A model generated the notes under the pieces. That model had not been told where the DNA came from. It did not search any database and was given only the letters and a program-made list of their open reading frames with translations. Position numbers and translations under genes: made by a program. 64,000 nucleotides of DNA from Stentor roeselii. Taxonomy: Eukaryota; Ciliophora; Heterotrichea; Heterotrichida; Stentoridae. The stretch is from assembly GCA_006503475.1 (NCBI GenBank), contig RSEH01000080.1:102848-166847 (forward strand). Direction: 5' to 3'. Of the stretch, positions 56,556 to 64,000 are shown in pieces (the stretch's first letter is position 1; every line of letters begins with the position of its first letter).

Positions 56556-57306
56556 GCATTATTTCAAAGTTTTCTTTGTTTGGACCTTGTCGCTGTTTAA
56601 GCATTTCTTTCAGAGACTCCTTTTTAGTTGACTTAGAAGCCGTTAAAGAAAGGACCTTTTTCTTGCTTTTTTCAGGTAAATTTTCGAATTTCATTCTAAA
56701 AAGTTCAGAATCGCCTTCAACTTCAATTAAAAATTTCTTGGCTAATGCTTGAAGTTCTTGTCTTTTACCATCCTCAATAATCAAAACCATCGCTTCAAAT
56801 TTCTGATGAAAGTCCATTCTACCCACAAGTTTCTCTAAAAACCCTAAAGCAACCTTGCAAATTCCAAGAGACTTACTCGAACAATGACTTAAAACAATTA
56901 AAAAAACCTCGAAACCAGTAAAATTTTCACAAATATTCTGAATGGCGGTCAAAATTTCTGATTTCAAAAAAGACTTTTCAGAAGCGGACTTACTAAGAAG
57001 CAAGTCTAAAATATCAGTGGGGACCATTCCAGGCCTAGAACAACTAAAAAGCTCAGAAAGAAACATCAGCGAGTTCTTCGCCAGAGTTGATCGAATTGAA
57101 AATGCGAGTTGCATGATGCGAGGTCTGAGGTAAGTGAAATAATTCGAAAATTCTTCCCATTTAAACTTCAAAAAAGACCTCAGCTCAGTGATTGCCTCGA
57201 AGTTCAGTGACCAGTCACTTGAAAAAAGGGACTCGACAGTCGTTTTGATGTCTTTTGAAGGCTCGGGCAGAGATGAAAAAGTTGTGTATCTGTCTACCGC
57301 TTCCAT
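56545..57306 (-). CDS. TOG/HEAT-repeat protein, 253 aa
   Basis: Residues 20-190 read as HEAT-type helices with the TOG-like opening SSDWSLNFEAITELRSFLK and KSEILTAIQNICENFTGFEVFLIVL. TOG domains bind tubulin; similar short proteins are known as TOGARAM/CLASP-like. The tail is basic (KSKKKVLSLTASKSTKKE). Its coding sequence overlaps the convergent LRR gene by 11 bp. Its ATG is 3 bp after the stop of the coiled-coil gene upstream. Confidence 0.72.
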   Translation of the reverse strand: MEAVDRYTTFSSLPEPSKDIKTTVESLFSSDWSLNFEAITELRSFLKFKWEEFSNYFTYLRPRIMQLAFSIRSTLAKNSLMFLSELFSCSRPGMVPTDILDLLLSKSASEKSFLKSEILTAIQNICENFTGFEVFLIVLSHCSSKSLGICKVALGFLEKLVGRMDFHQKFEAMVLIIEDGKRQELQALAKKFLIEVEGDSELFRMKFENLPEKSKKKVLSLTASKSTKKESLKEMLKQRQGPNKENFEIMLNQ

Positions 57307-57309
57307 TTA

Positions 57310-58383
57310 TTAGTTAAAGAAAGACCCTCGGTTCATTTGAACGATCTTTGAAGCGAAACTTTGAGAATCACTTCCTGTTACTCCACGAGTCTTGAATGAT
57401 GGAGGGTTCAGCAGGGATTTCAATGAATTCTTCTCGTTTAACTTGAAAACTGGAGTTGAAATTGAGGACTTTGAGGAAACTGGAAGGGTTTTCGAGGTTA
57501 TTGGCTTGAAAAGAACTGGCTTTTCGACTTGTAGGGACTTTTTTGTAGAAATTTGAGACTTTCCTGGACTTTGGAAGGATTTTCCTGTGGTTTCTGCGAG
57601 GTTTGAAAGTTTTTTTGAAATGGAAAGTTTGAGTTTTTCTTTGATTTTTTCACGGGTTCTGGTTTTTTGCACAGTTTCAGCCAAAAGGTTTTCAGTTTCT
57701 TTAATTTTCAGTTTCAAGACCTTATTCGCGGCGTCTGGAGTGACATGACTTACATTTTTTTCAGTTTCTATCAGTTGAGAGATTTTTTCTATTTCTATTG
57801 AAAGAATGCCTTGGTCTTCAATGCATTTCACCAAGTCTTCTTCTATTTCATGTTTTTCTTGAATCAATTTCTTGACCTGCCCGTTGTCCAAAGCAATTTT
57901 AAGTTGTTTTAAGTCAGATCTGAGTGTTTCCAAGCGATTTTTAAGGGTTTCAGTAGTTTTTTCTCTTGAATAAAGGGTTTCCTGGATTTCCATCAGTTTT
58001 GACTTCAAGTTGCTCTCAAGACTAAGACTTTCAGTGATTTCTTTGTAGGTCTTTAGCAGATCTGTCTTTTCTGAATTAATCGAGTTCAAACTTTGAGATG
58101 TTTTTTGGTACTGCTCGTAAGATCGGATCAAATTTCCCAAAACTTTCTCTATGCAGCTGCCTTTGCATTGCTTCAACTTCGCCTTGAGCTCTGAAAAAAA
58201 CACGGCTGAGTCCCAAGGAGATTTATTTTCTTCTAACTTTTGACGGAGGAATTGCTTTTTTGCTTCTGCTTCCCAGATACTCTGCTTCAATTCAAGAATT
58301 TTTTTAGAGATTGATGATAGGTCTATAGTTTTCTGAGAGAGAGACACCTGAAGAGATGGGCTTGGATATGGTGAGTTTTTCAT
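57310..58383 (-). CDS. Coiled-coil protein, 357 aa, paralogue of the 38031 gene
   Basis: Coiled coil over about 20-260 with a basic Ser-rich end. The final SQSFASKIVQMNRGSFF resembles GLASKVIELNRSQF in the gene at 38031-39416, and AANKVLKLKIKETENLL resembles TANQSLRQEIKQFEKQ. The N-terminal SPYPSPSLQVSLSQK segment is Pro/Ser-rich. The paralogy is inferred from short shared strings. Stop is 3 bp from the start of the TOG gene. Confidence 0.75.
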   Translation of the reverse strand: MKNSPYPSPSLQVSLSQKTIDLSSISKKILELKQSIWEAEAKKQFLRQKLEENKSPWDSAVFFSELKAKLKQCKGSCIEKVLGNLIRSYEQYQKTSQSLNSINSEKTDLLKTYKEITESLSLESNLKSKLMEIQETLYSREKTTETLKNRLETLRSDLKQLKIALDNGQVKKLIQEKHEIEEDLVKCIEDQGILSIEIEKISQLIETEKNVSHVTPDAANKVLKLKIKETENLLAETVQKTRTREKIKEKLKLSISKKLSNLAETTGKSFQSPGKSQISTKKSLQVEKPVLFKPITSKTLPVSSKSSISTPVFKLNEKNSLKSLLNPPSFKTRGVTGSDSQSFASKIVQMNRGSFFN

Positions 58384-58780
58384 TCTAAGTTAGGATTATT
58401 TTCGATGGCTTTTATGATATAAGATAGATTATTGAGAATCTCAAGACTAAAGTATTTTTGATACTAATAATAAGTTTAAATAGATAAATTAAAGAAATTA
58501 TTGACTCTGGATTTCAGACGAACAAAACTTGAAAATTTATTTTAATTAAAATCAATTGAATGACTCAGAGAATAGAAAAGTACCAAATTTCATGACTCAA
58601 AAATGATTCCATCAAAACTTCAGTTGAGATAAAAGTCTTTAAATGGATTTACAGATCTGCAGCTGAATCCTCTCATACTGCAACTAAATTCTAGAAAACC
58701 AAAAGACCACTTCATAACTTCAATAATTTAAATTTCCTAAATTCCAAAATTAAACCTATTCCATCACTATTAGTAATCGA
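58384..58780. other. Intergenic region, 397 bp
   Basis: AT-rich; nothing recognised. It separates two minus-strand genes: the 5' flank of the coiled-coil gene lies at left and the 3' flank of the CK1 gene at right. The right part is C/A-rich on the + strand, as for other 3' flanks of minus genes. Confidence 0.45.
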
Positions 58781-59731
58781 TTACTTATTTCTCTTAACAG
58801 CAGCTCTTCTCACAGAACTGTTCGACCCTTCAGACCTTTTAATTTTATTTAAATTCCAGTCATAAACGAAGTCCATCTGAAATCCCATCTTGAAAAATAG
58901 TTCCTTAAAGATTCTTTTCAAATAAGGATAATCCGGTTTATCCTCAAACCGAATCGACCTGCAATAATTTAAATAAACAGTGAATTCAGGAGGAAACATT
59001 TTGCAAAGGTCCTCAACACTAGTTTCTACTTTCTTCTCCAAGATATTCTGATACTTCTCTTTCTTAGTGACTCCATTGAGCCCTTGCCACGGGAGACTGC
59101 CTCTTAAAAAGTACATCAAAACATATCCAAGTCCTTCCAAGTCATCCCTTCTGCTTTGTTCGACTCCCAGATGAGTGTTGACAGAGGCATACCTGGCAGT
59201 CCCCGTGAGACTTTTCCCTTCTCGATAAGGAATATGCATGCCAGTCGCTGACTCGACGTATTTCTTAGTAAGTCCAAAGTCAATAATAAAGACCTGTGCT
59301 GATTTTTTTCCATATCCGATAAGAAAATTATCAGGTTTGATGTCACGGTGCAGGAGGTACTTGCTATGAACGTACTCGATGCGACTTAGCATCTGATCCG
59401 CCAGCATCAAGACAGTTTTCAATGAAAACCTCTGCTTGCAGTACTGAAACAACGACTCTAAAGAAGGGCCGAGCAGTTCCATGACTAAAACATTATGATC
59501 CGGGTCTTTCCCGTATGTGAAGACTTTTGGAATACCCGAGCCGGAAGCTAGATGTCGGTAGACTCGGTATTCCATTTCCAACTGTGGAAATTTTGACTCT
59601 GCTTTTTCGAGTTTAACGGCGTGATGATCGTTGTTTTCTGAATTCGCGCCGAGGTAGATCTCGCCGAAGGAGCCACTGCCTAGTTTTTTGATTAGTTTGA
59701 ATTTGTTTAGAACGGTTTTTTCTGTCATCAT
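58781..59731 (-). CDS. Casein kinase 1 family kinase, 316 aa
   Basis: Closest in look to CK1 alpha/delta: [11 protein letters not shown], lysine in [20 protein letters not shown], the CK1 string [20 protein letters not shown] and PWQGL. The kinase fills residues 8-290. The short basic tail ([19 protein letters not shown]) lacks the long regulatory tail of CK1 delta/epsilon. All catalytic residues are present. It is the more canonical of the two CK1s in the window. 47 bp separate its start from the divergent membrane-protein gene. Confidence 0.93.
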   Translation of the reverse strand: MMTEKTVLNKFKLIKKLGSGSFGEIYLGANSENNDHHAVKLEKAESKFPQLEMEYRVYRHLASGSGIPKVFTYGKDPDHNVLVMELLGPSLESLFQYCKQRFSLKTVLMLADQMLSRIEYVHSKYLLHRDIKPDNFLIGYGKKSAQVFIIDFGLTKKYVESATGMHIPYREGKSLTGTARYASVNTHLGVEQSRRDDLEGLGYVLMYFLRGSLPWQGLNGVTKKEKYQNILEKKVETSVEDLCKMFPPEFTVYLNYCRSIRFEDKPDYPYLKRIFKELFFKMGFQMDFVYDWNLNKIKRSEGSNSSVRRAAVKRNK

Positions 59732-59778
59732 TTTAGATTATTTTAACGATCTCCATATTTGATTCTGGATTTCTTTAT
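59732..59778. promoter_or_regulatory. 47-bp divergent spacer
   Basis: A/T-rich, holds TTTAGATTATTTTAACG next to the CK1 start and TTTCTTTAT before the other. No other motif. Confidence 0.45.
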
Positions 59779-60249
59779 ATGATTAGATCGGCTAGTTATG
59801 GATTCGCGATTTTTTTGCTTTTTTTGGCGAGTTATCGCTTTTTGAGACGTATTTCTCAAAGGGCTGGGGGAGTTGCGATGTTTATTCGCCCTGATGCTCA
59901 GGTTAAGGCTGTTGTTGCTGGGGTCTCTGCTTTGCCTTTTGTAGTTGTTGCTGGTTTTTACTTAGCCACTAGCTGGCTCTGGAGAAGTAAGTTGAAAAAG
60001 GCACCGGAAAGTGAATTTTGTTGGACTTTTTGTTGTGCTTGTGTCATTTTGTTTCAGTTTGGAATTTTCATTTGCAAGACGGAGGATTGGGACTTGTTGG
60101 TTGCTCTTGGATGTGTTTTCTTTTTTAGTATTTCAGCTGTATTGGTAGGGAGTTGGTTTCAGTCCAGGTTGATTTCTGAAGTTTTAGTCATCCCTGGGAA
60201 GATCTTTTGTTTATCCAGTTGTTTTTACCTGTTTTACTTCCTAAGCTAG
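59779..60249 (+). CDS. Small multi-pass membrane protein, 156 aa
   Basis: Four to five hydrophobic segments: about 5-21, 44-65, 80-98, 106-125 and a Phe/Tyr-rich end. Arg/Lys clusters (RFLRRISQR; WRSKLKKAPE) flank the first two and suggest the orientation. Cysteine-containing third segment (CWTFCCACVILF). Family not recognised. It ends 47 bp from the convergent STE11 gene. Confidence 0.68.
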   Translation: MIRSASYGFAIFLLFLASYRFLRRISQRAGGVAMFIRPDAQVKAVVAGVSALPFVVVAGFYLATSWLWRSKLKKAPESEFCWTFCCACVILFQFGIFICKTEDWDLLVALGCVFFFSISAVLVGSWFQSRLISEVLVIPGKIFCLSSCFYLFYFLS

Positions 60250-60296
60250 ACCAAATCATTTAACTAAAAACCAAATTTAAATCACAATCATTACAC

Positions 60297-61328
60297 TTAA
60301 TACTTAGTCATCGGAATATCTTCAATATTATAAACAATCTCCGAAGGTTCCACAAACTGAAGTTCATTGACAGGGACATACTCAATATTTCCACAAATAA
60401 ACTCACAGGTCATCAATTGCGAAAGACTAGCGCGTTGTCGAGGGTCAACTTTAAGACAAGCTTGTAAAAACTCATTACAAGGTCGAGAAAGTCCAGTAGG
60501 AAATGCCGGAGGATTTTTTGCATTTGCTACAATTTGAAGTACTTCTTTCGCACTTTTTGACAAGTTAGACCAAGGCGGGTTTCCAGTGAGCATTTCAATA
60601 GCAACACATCCAACAGACCAGATATCAGCAGAGTAGGAGTGTCCAGTCCTCAATGCAACTTCCGGAGCGATCCAATAAGGGGAGCCCTTGAGTGACCTGT
60701 TGAGTTCAAAGCTGTCTTCACTGTACTTGCTCGCGCCGAAGTCAGAAAGTTTGACAGTTCCTTCATTGTCGACCAATAAATTCGCACATTTGATATCTCG
60801 ATGCATGATGCCTTTCGAGTGCAGGTAAAAAAGGCCTTGAAGCACTTGAAGCAAGTACTTCTGACAGGTTTTTTCATGGAACTTCTCGAATTTATTGAGT
60901 AAAGAACGCACTGAGCCCCCTGGGACGTACTCCATGATGATGTCCACCGACCTGAGGTCGTCGCTGACCTGAGTCGTGACATACCTGACGACGTTCCGAT
61001 GCTTCAGGTTCATTAACAAGCTGATTTCTTTTTTCAAACTCGTCACTTCATGGACGATCTTCTTGGAGTCGCCTGATAGTTCAACGTGCTTAACTGCCAG
61101 GATTTCGCCAGTTTCGACGTTGAGGCACTCGTAGACCTTGCCGTAAGCGCCTTCGCCGATCAAGTTGCCTAAACGGTAGTGAACTGAGACTGAATCACTC
61201 GCCTTGTCCGTTGCAGGCCGGGAGTTATTCGCAGTTGGACTGGGCTTTTGAATGAGATTAGGCTTTCCTTGTTCTCTCGTGTTCAGCACCACATCGTTGA
61301 TTGCCTTTGAACTCGCTCCACACCCCAT
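60297..61328 (-). CDS. STE11/MAPKKK-type protein kinase, 343 aa
   Basis: Starts MGCGASS, fitting N-myristoylation at Gly2 with palmitoylation at Cys3, so membrane attachment is likely. Kinase at about 50-320: GEGAYGKVYE, lysine in LAVKHVEL, HRDIKCANL, LSDFGAS and GSPYWIAPEV. HRDIKCANLLV and MEYVPGGSV are typical of MAPKKKs (ANP/NPK1-like). All catalytic residues are present. The short length and absence of a regulatory tail suggest control by its acylated N-terminus. Its ATG is 5 bp from the B9D2 ATG on the other strand. Confidence 0.92.
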   Translation of the reverse strand: MGCGASSKAINDVVLNTREQGKPNLIQKPSPTANNSRPATDKASDSVSVHYRLGNLIGEGAYGKVYECLNVETGEILAVKHVELSGDSKKIVHEVTSLKKEISLLMNLKHRNVVRYVTTQVSDDLRSVDIIMEYVPGGSVRSLLNKFEKFHEKTCQKYLLQVLQGLFYLHSKGIMHRDIKCANLLVDNEGTVKLSDFGASKYSEDSFELNRSLKGSPYWIAPEVALRTGHSYSADIWSVGCVAIEMLTGNPPWSNLSKSAKEVLQIVANAKNPPAFPTGLSRPCNEFLQACLKVDPRQRASLSQLMTCEFICGNIEYVPVNELQFVEPSEIVYNIEDIPMTKY

Positions 61329-61333
61329 TTATA
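61329..61333. promoter_or_regulatory. 5-bp divergent spacer, TTATA
   Basis: CAT-TTATA-ATG: five bases between two divergent start codons. The core promoter of at least one gene must be inside coding sequence, or the leaders overlap. Confidence 0.7.
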
Positions 61334-61912
61334 ATGATTCAAGAAGTGGACAAACTCCCAGGCGACTATAAAACTGAAGTGCATTATATTGGACAGGTCG
61401 TGGAAGGCACTGGGTTCGACTCTGATATCGGACTTCACTGCGAAATTCAACTGGAATATGGAGAAAACTGGGAAGAACTACCTCATCGCAGCGAAGGACC
61501 CATGCAAACTCATACAAGCTACCCGGGGACTGATGGCGTTTATTTCTTTTGCCATCCGATTGACCTGCATTTTGCTACTGACTCCATCTTTGGATCGCCG
61601 AAGTTTCTTATCAGGGTTTGGCGCCTTGATGATCTTGGAAGAATTGATTTGTTTTCTTATGGCATTTGCAACCTTCCACTTATTTCTGGGTTTTTTCATC
61701 TTGAATGTCCTACCTGGAGACCTATTGGAAATTGGAGAGATGAAGCTATGAGCTTCTTTGTTGGAGGTCCTCCTAAACTTACGAATGAAGATGCTCTGAA
61801 TAAAAACCTTGAGTTGAGGAAAAAAATGAAAACGGTTTCAAGCGGGGTAATTCACATCGAACTTGAAATTTTATTGAAGAACTTCGAGAAACATTGGACA
61901 ATATCTAAATAA
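61334..61912 (+). CDS. B9D2: B9D2, transition-zone protein, 192 aa
   Basis: B9D2 with B9D1 and MKS1 forms the B9 module of the ciliary transition zone. Residues 15-175 are the B9 domain: VHYIGQVVEGTGF, the invariant HPIDLHFAT, FLIRVWRLDDLGRIDLFSYG, LECPTWRPIGNWRDE, FVGGPP and GVIHIELEILLKNFEKH. It matches the animal protein over its whole length (about 175 aa). Start ATG 61334 is directly preceded by TTATA; the upstream ATG at 61301 would overlap the kinase gene. The next gene starts 7 bp after its stop. Confidence 0.95.
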   Translation: MIQEVDKLPGDYKTEVHYIGQVVEGTGFDSDIGLHCEIQLEYGENWEELPHRSEGPMQTHTSYPGTDGVYFFCHPIDLHFATDSIFGSPKFLIRVWRLDDLGRIDLFSYGICNLPLISGFFHLECPTWRPIGNWRDEAMSFFVGGPPKLTNEDALNKNLELRKKMKTVSSGVIHIELEILLKNFEKHWTISK

Positions 61913-61919
61913 TTAACAA

Positions 61920-62744
61920 ATGGCTGGTCTCGAAGAAATTCTCGTTTGGGGAGATGACGTGAGAATGGTAGCAGATTTTTTACATCACTCAGGAGAAGAA
62001 GCCCTTTCCTACAAGCTAAAACTAACTCGAGACATCTCTCCAAAGACAAAAGCCGTGATATTTCTTTACCTAAACGAAGACTCAATCCAAACAATAAAAA
62101 GAAAAACAAGTGAAGTCTTTGTCAATAAATTTATGGTGAAAGTGCTCCAACCAGGAAGTCAAGACGTGATGGTCCAACGATCAGTTTTCGCCCAGGGAGA
62201 AAAAATAGGAAATCTGACCTTAGACTACACCAAAAAGCAGAACCTTCAGGATTTCCTTGATTACGTCTCCAGTAGTTTAAAAAAAAGCTACAAAATCCTA
62301 GTTTTCAACTTAAGTCATCGAAGTATGAGAATCCTCAAATGGGTTTCTTTCAGTTCTTCACTGCTTTCTGCACTTTTAGCGATTTTAATTATTTTTCTTG
62401 CAGGAATCATCTCGATTTCGAGGGAATCAACTGAACAAAGATGGTTCGCTAACTCTTTGTTGACCTCGGGAAACTTGACGTTTGTCATGAGTTTTGTTGG
62501 GTTTTATGGAGTGAAAAAAACGGGAGTCAAGGAATATTTGAAGATTTATTCGGGAGTTCTTTTGCTTAATGCTGTTTATAAGGGCGTACTTATTATCGCT
62601 TATTATATTATTGAGTGGGATGCGGCCATTGAAGAAATATTGATTCCTGTTATGGGAATCAGTATTGGATTTGAGATGATTACTTCTTGTGTCATTTTCT
62701 TGGAGCTTAGTGTTGTGAAAAAAGCTAGAAATTTGAGTAATTAG
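61920..62744 (+). CDS. Four-pass membrane protein of unknown function, 274 aa
   Basis: A soluble N-terminal part of about 140 residues (mixed alpha/beta, SYKLKLTRDISPKTKAVIFL) is followed by four hydrophobic segments at about 143-164, 180-198, 210-228 and 240-262. No tetraspanin Cys motif is seen. It may form one transcription unit with B9D2 (7-bp gap), but a cilium role is only a guess. Confidence 0.72.
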   Translation: MAGLEEILVWGDDVRMVADFLHHSGEEALSYKLKLTRDISPKTKAVIFLYLNEDSIQTIKRKTSEVFVNKFMVKVLQPGSQDVMVQRSVFAQGEKIGNLTLDYTKKQNLQDFLDYVSSSLKKSYKILVFNLSHRSMRILKWVSFSSSLLSALLAILIIFLAGIISISRESTEQRWFANSLLTSGNLTFVMSFVGFYGVKKTGVKEYLKIYSGVLLLNAVYKGVLIIAYYIIEWDAAIEEILIPVMGISIGFEMITSCVIFLELSVVKKARNLSN

Positions 62745-62985
62745 TGTAAAGCATACCCAGGGATAAGAAATATTGAGTAAATATTGATAATTTTAGATGG
62801 TTTCAAGAAGTTCAGTAATAATGAAATAAAGTTCGAATATGTAACAAGAATTAAGATATCTCTAAAGTTATTTAATAATATTTAACTCGTAATAAACTAT
62901 TATTAGTTATTGAAGCTAATAATACACTAAAACTCAAAGAAACTATCCTTTAAATACTCAAAACATAATCCCAACATATAAAGAT

Positions 62986-63645
62986 ATGGAAATAGGACTC
63001 TGGTTCTTTATGCTCGGATACTTTTTCCAATTAATCGCTACCTCCTTGCTAATTTTCAAGATTCTGAAGCAAAGATCGATCTTCGGTCTTTGTTGGGACA
63101 CGCAGTTAATATTTTTGCTAGGAAGTCTCTCAAGAGTATTCTGGCAGAGCAACACTCGGCTGAAGCACCTTCCACTTCACTACGTGGAGCTATACCTAAA
63201 CGTAATTCTTCTGCTGGGGAGTCTTTACCTCTGCTACATCTACCGATACACTTCAATCCACAAGCCTCACAACTACACCCGCTGGCAGGTCCTGATCCCA
63301 GCCTGTTGTTTTTTGGCCTTTTGTTTCCATCCAGGGTCGAAAAACGAGTATTACTTGTCAGGACAGATGCTTGTCAGCTTCACCATGTTCACTGAATCAG
63401 CAGGACTCATTCCTCAGCTGCTCGTAATGCGAAAAGCGAAGGAAATCGAAGTCATGACTGGAAGGTATGTCCTTTGTTTGGGCATCGCCAGGTTCTTCAG
63501 GCTTTTGTTTTGGATTATGATGTTCATTACTAATGAACTATTTTTTATGCTTATTGCTGCTGACCTTCTGCACTCGATTGTTTTGATTGATTTTTCTTTG
63601 GTTTACTTCAAAAATATTAGGGCTGGGAAATTAATTTTACCTTAA
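62986..63645 (+). CDS. KDEL (ER retention) receptor family protein, 219 aa
   Basis: Seven-helix PQ-loop-type protein that recycles ER residents from the Golgi. Family strings: LGYFFQLIATSLLIFKILKQ (start of helix 1 and the K-x-R site), SIFGLCWDTQ, QVLIPACCFLAFCFHP, MLVSFTMFTESAGLIPQLL and RYVLCLGIARFFRLLFWI. Length matches the 212-aa animal receptor. The ligand-binding residues cannot all be checked by eye. Start ATG 62986 follows AAAGAT, with A/C-rich flank upstream. Confidence 0.82.
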   Translation: MEIGLWFFMLGYFFQLIATSLLIFKILKQRSIFGLCWDTQLIFLLGSLSRVFWQSNTRLKHLPLHYVELYLNVILLLGSLYLCYIYRYTSIHKPHNYTRWQVLIPACCFLAFCFHPGSKNEYYLSGQMLVSFTMFTESAGLIPQLLVMRKAKEIEVMTGRYVLCLGIARFFRLLFWIMMFITNELFFMLIAADLLHSIVLIDFSLVYFKNIRAGKLILP

Positions 63646-63981
63646 CTAGGATAAGGATGGAAGATTTTAGAGAGAATGGATGAAGGGGTGGATTATCTTG
63701 TTGAGGATTAGGGACTTTTGGTGCTGATGGAGAGTTTTTGAAGAATTTGGATTTTTGGCAGATTTGATTTTGTGGATTATAGTTAGAGCTGACTTTACGT
63801 ATTATTCAAGATTTTATTTGGCAGGCTCAGACTCTAAAACGATTCCCATGCTTCTCTTTCGATTGATTCCAAATAATATCTAAAAAATTTTCCATGTTAT
63901 TCCCAGGCATATTTTGTAATTGCCAGTAAAAATTCCAGTGTGACTTAAGTATAAAAGGCCAATTTTTACTTTTCTTTTATA
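63646..63981. other. Intergenic region, 336 bp
   Basis: Left part is G-rich on the + strand (3' flank of the KDEL-receptor gene), right part C/A-rich and leading to a TTATAATG string. Nothing else recognised. Confidence 0.5.
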
Positions 63982-64000
63982 ATGGTATCACTGTCTGAGA
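63982..64000 (+). CDS. Start of a further gene, cut by the window end
   Basis: ATG at 63982 preceded by TTTTATA, the same string found directly before the starts at 7016, 23368 and 61334, with C/A-rich flank. Only MVSLSE is seen. This is a guess from start context. Confidence 0.35.

Noticed and set aside
1-64000. Reassigned stop codons as in Blepharisma (TGA as Trp) or Condylostoma.
   Set aside because: Recognised genes end at TGA, TAA and TAG at the expected family lengths, and none needs an in-frame stop to be read as an amino acid.

Overview
The window looks like macronuclear DNA of a heterotrich ciliate, most likely Stentor or a close relative. Three things seen in the sequence point there. 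(1) Six genes are interrupted by introns of exactly 15 nt, all GTR...YAG with an A at intron position 10; 15-nt introns are a hallmark of Heterotrichea. (2) All three standard stop codons are used (for example TGA at 5500-5502, 27967-27969 and 51912-51914) and no recognised family needs TGA, TAA or TAG read as an amino acid. That fits Stentor and argues against Blepharisma or Condylostoma codes. (3) The gene set is a single-celled ciliate one: basal-body and transition-zone proteins, tubulin-modifying enzymes, coiled-coil proteins and many protein kinases. The species call is an inference; no marker gene is present.

Layout. 1-10.4 kb: 3' part of a PIP kinase, two unknown proteins, a 1.6-kb gene desert, a coiled-coil protein, a CK1-type kinase and Elongator subunit ELP1. 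10.4-17.1 kb: C2H2 zinc-finger protein between two deserts, a TBC Rab-GAP, a DYRK kinase and a secreted LamG-type protein. 17.1-28 kb: LisH-DYRK kinase, CFAP96-like protein, repeat tract, FEN1 nuclease, small unknowns, CCDC61/VFL3, an ELMO-like protein and a two-exon unknown. 28-39.4 kb: TMEM43-like protein, UFD1-like protein, 15-TPR protein, ankyrin-TKL kinase, coiled-coil protein, SAS6-like protein, ankyrin-DHHC acyltransferase and two more proteins, all very tightly packed. 39.4-46.2 kb: tubulin glutamylase-type TTLL, an unknown two-exon gene, a desert, a CCT-motif protein and a LITAF-like protein. 46.2-52.4 kb: an unknown, two tandem CRAL-TRIO paralogues, a coiled-coil protein and a small protein. 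52.4-64 kb: KATNIP, an LRR protein, a TOG/HEAT protein, a coiled-coil protein, CK1, a membrane protein, an STE11-type kinase, B9D2, a four-TM protein, a KDEL-receptor homologue and the first codons of another gene.

Themes. At least seven kinase genes (one lipid kinase, two CK1, two DYRK, one TKL, one STE11) and a group of cilium genes (CCDC61, SAS6-like, TTLL, KATNIP, B9D2, CFAP96-like, TOG protein) share the window. Genes are packed to the limit: divergent start codons as little as 5 bp apart, tandem stop/start with 0 bp, convergent stops with 0 bp or overlapping coding sequence. Yet five regions of about 0.6-1.6 kb hold no gene I can support.

The most interesting signal is compositional. 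The flank upstream of a gene, and often its 5' coding part, is rich in C and almost free of G on the coding strand; the 3' end and downstream flank are G/T-rich. The switch is sharp, follows gene direction on both strands, and repeats inside the long ELP1 gene. I found no tRNA, rRNA, CRISPR, intact transposon or telomere. No database search was possible, so all family names rest on motifs read by eye.
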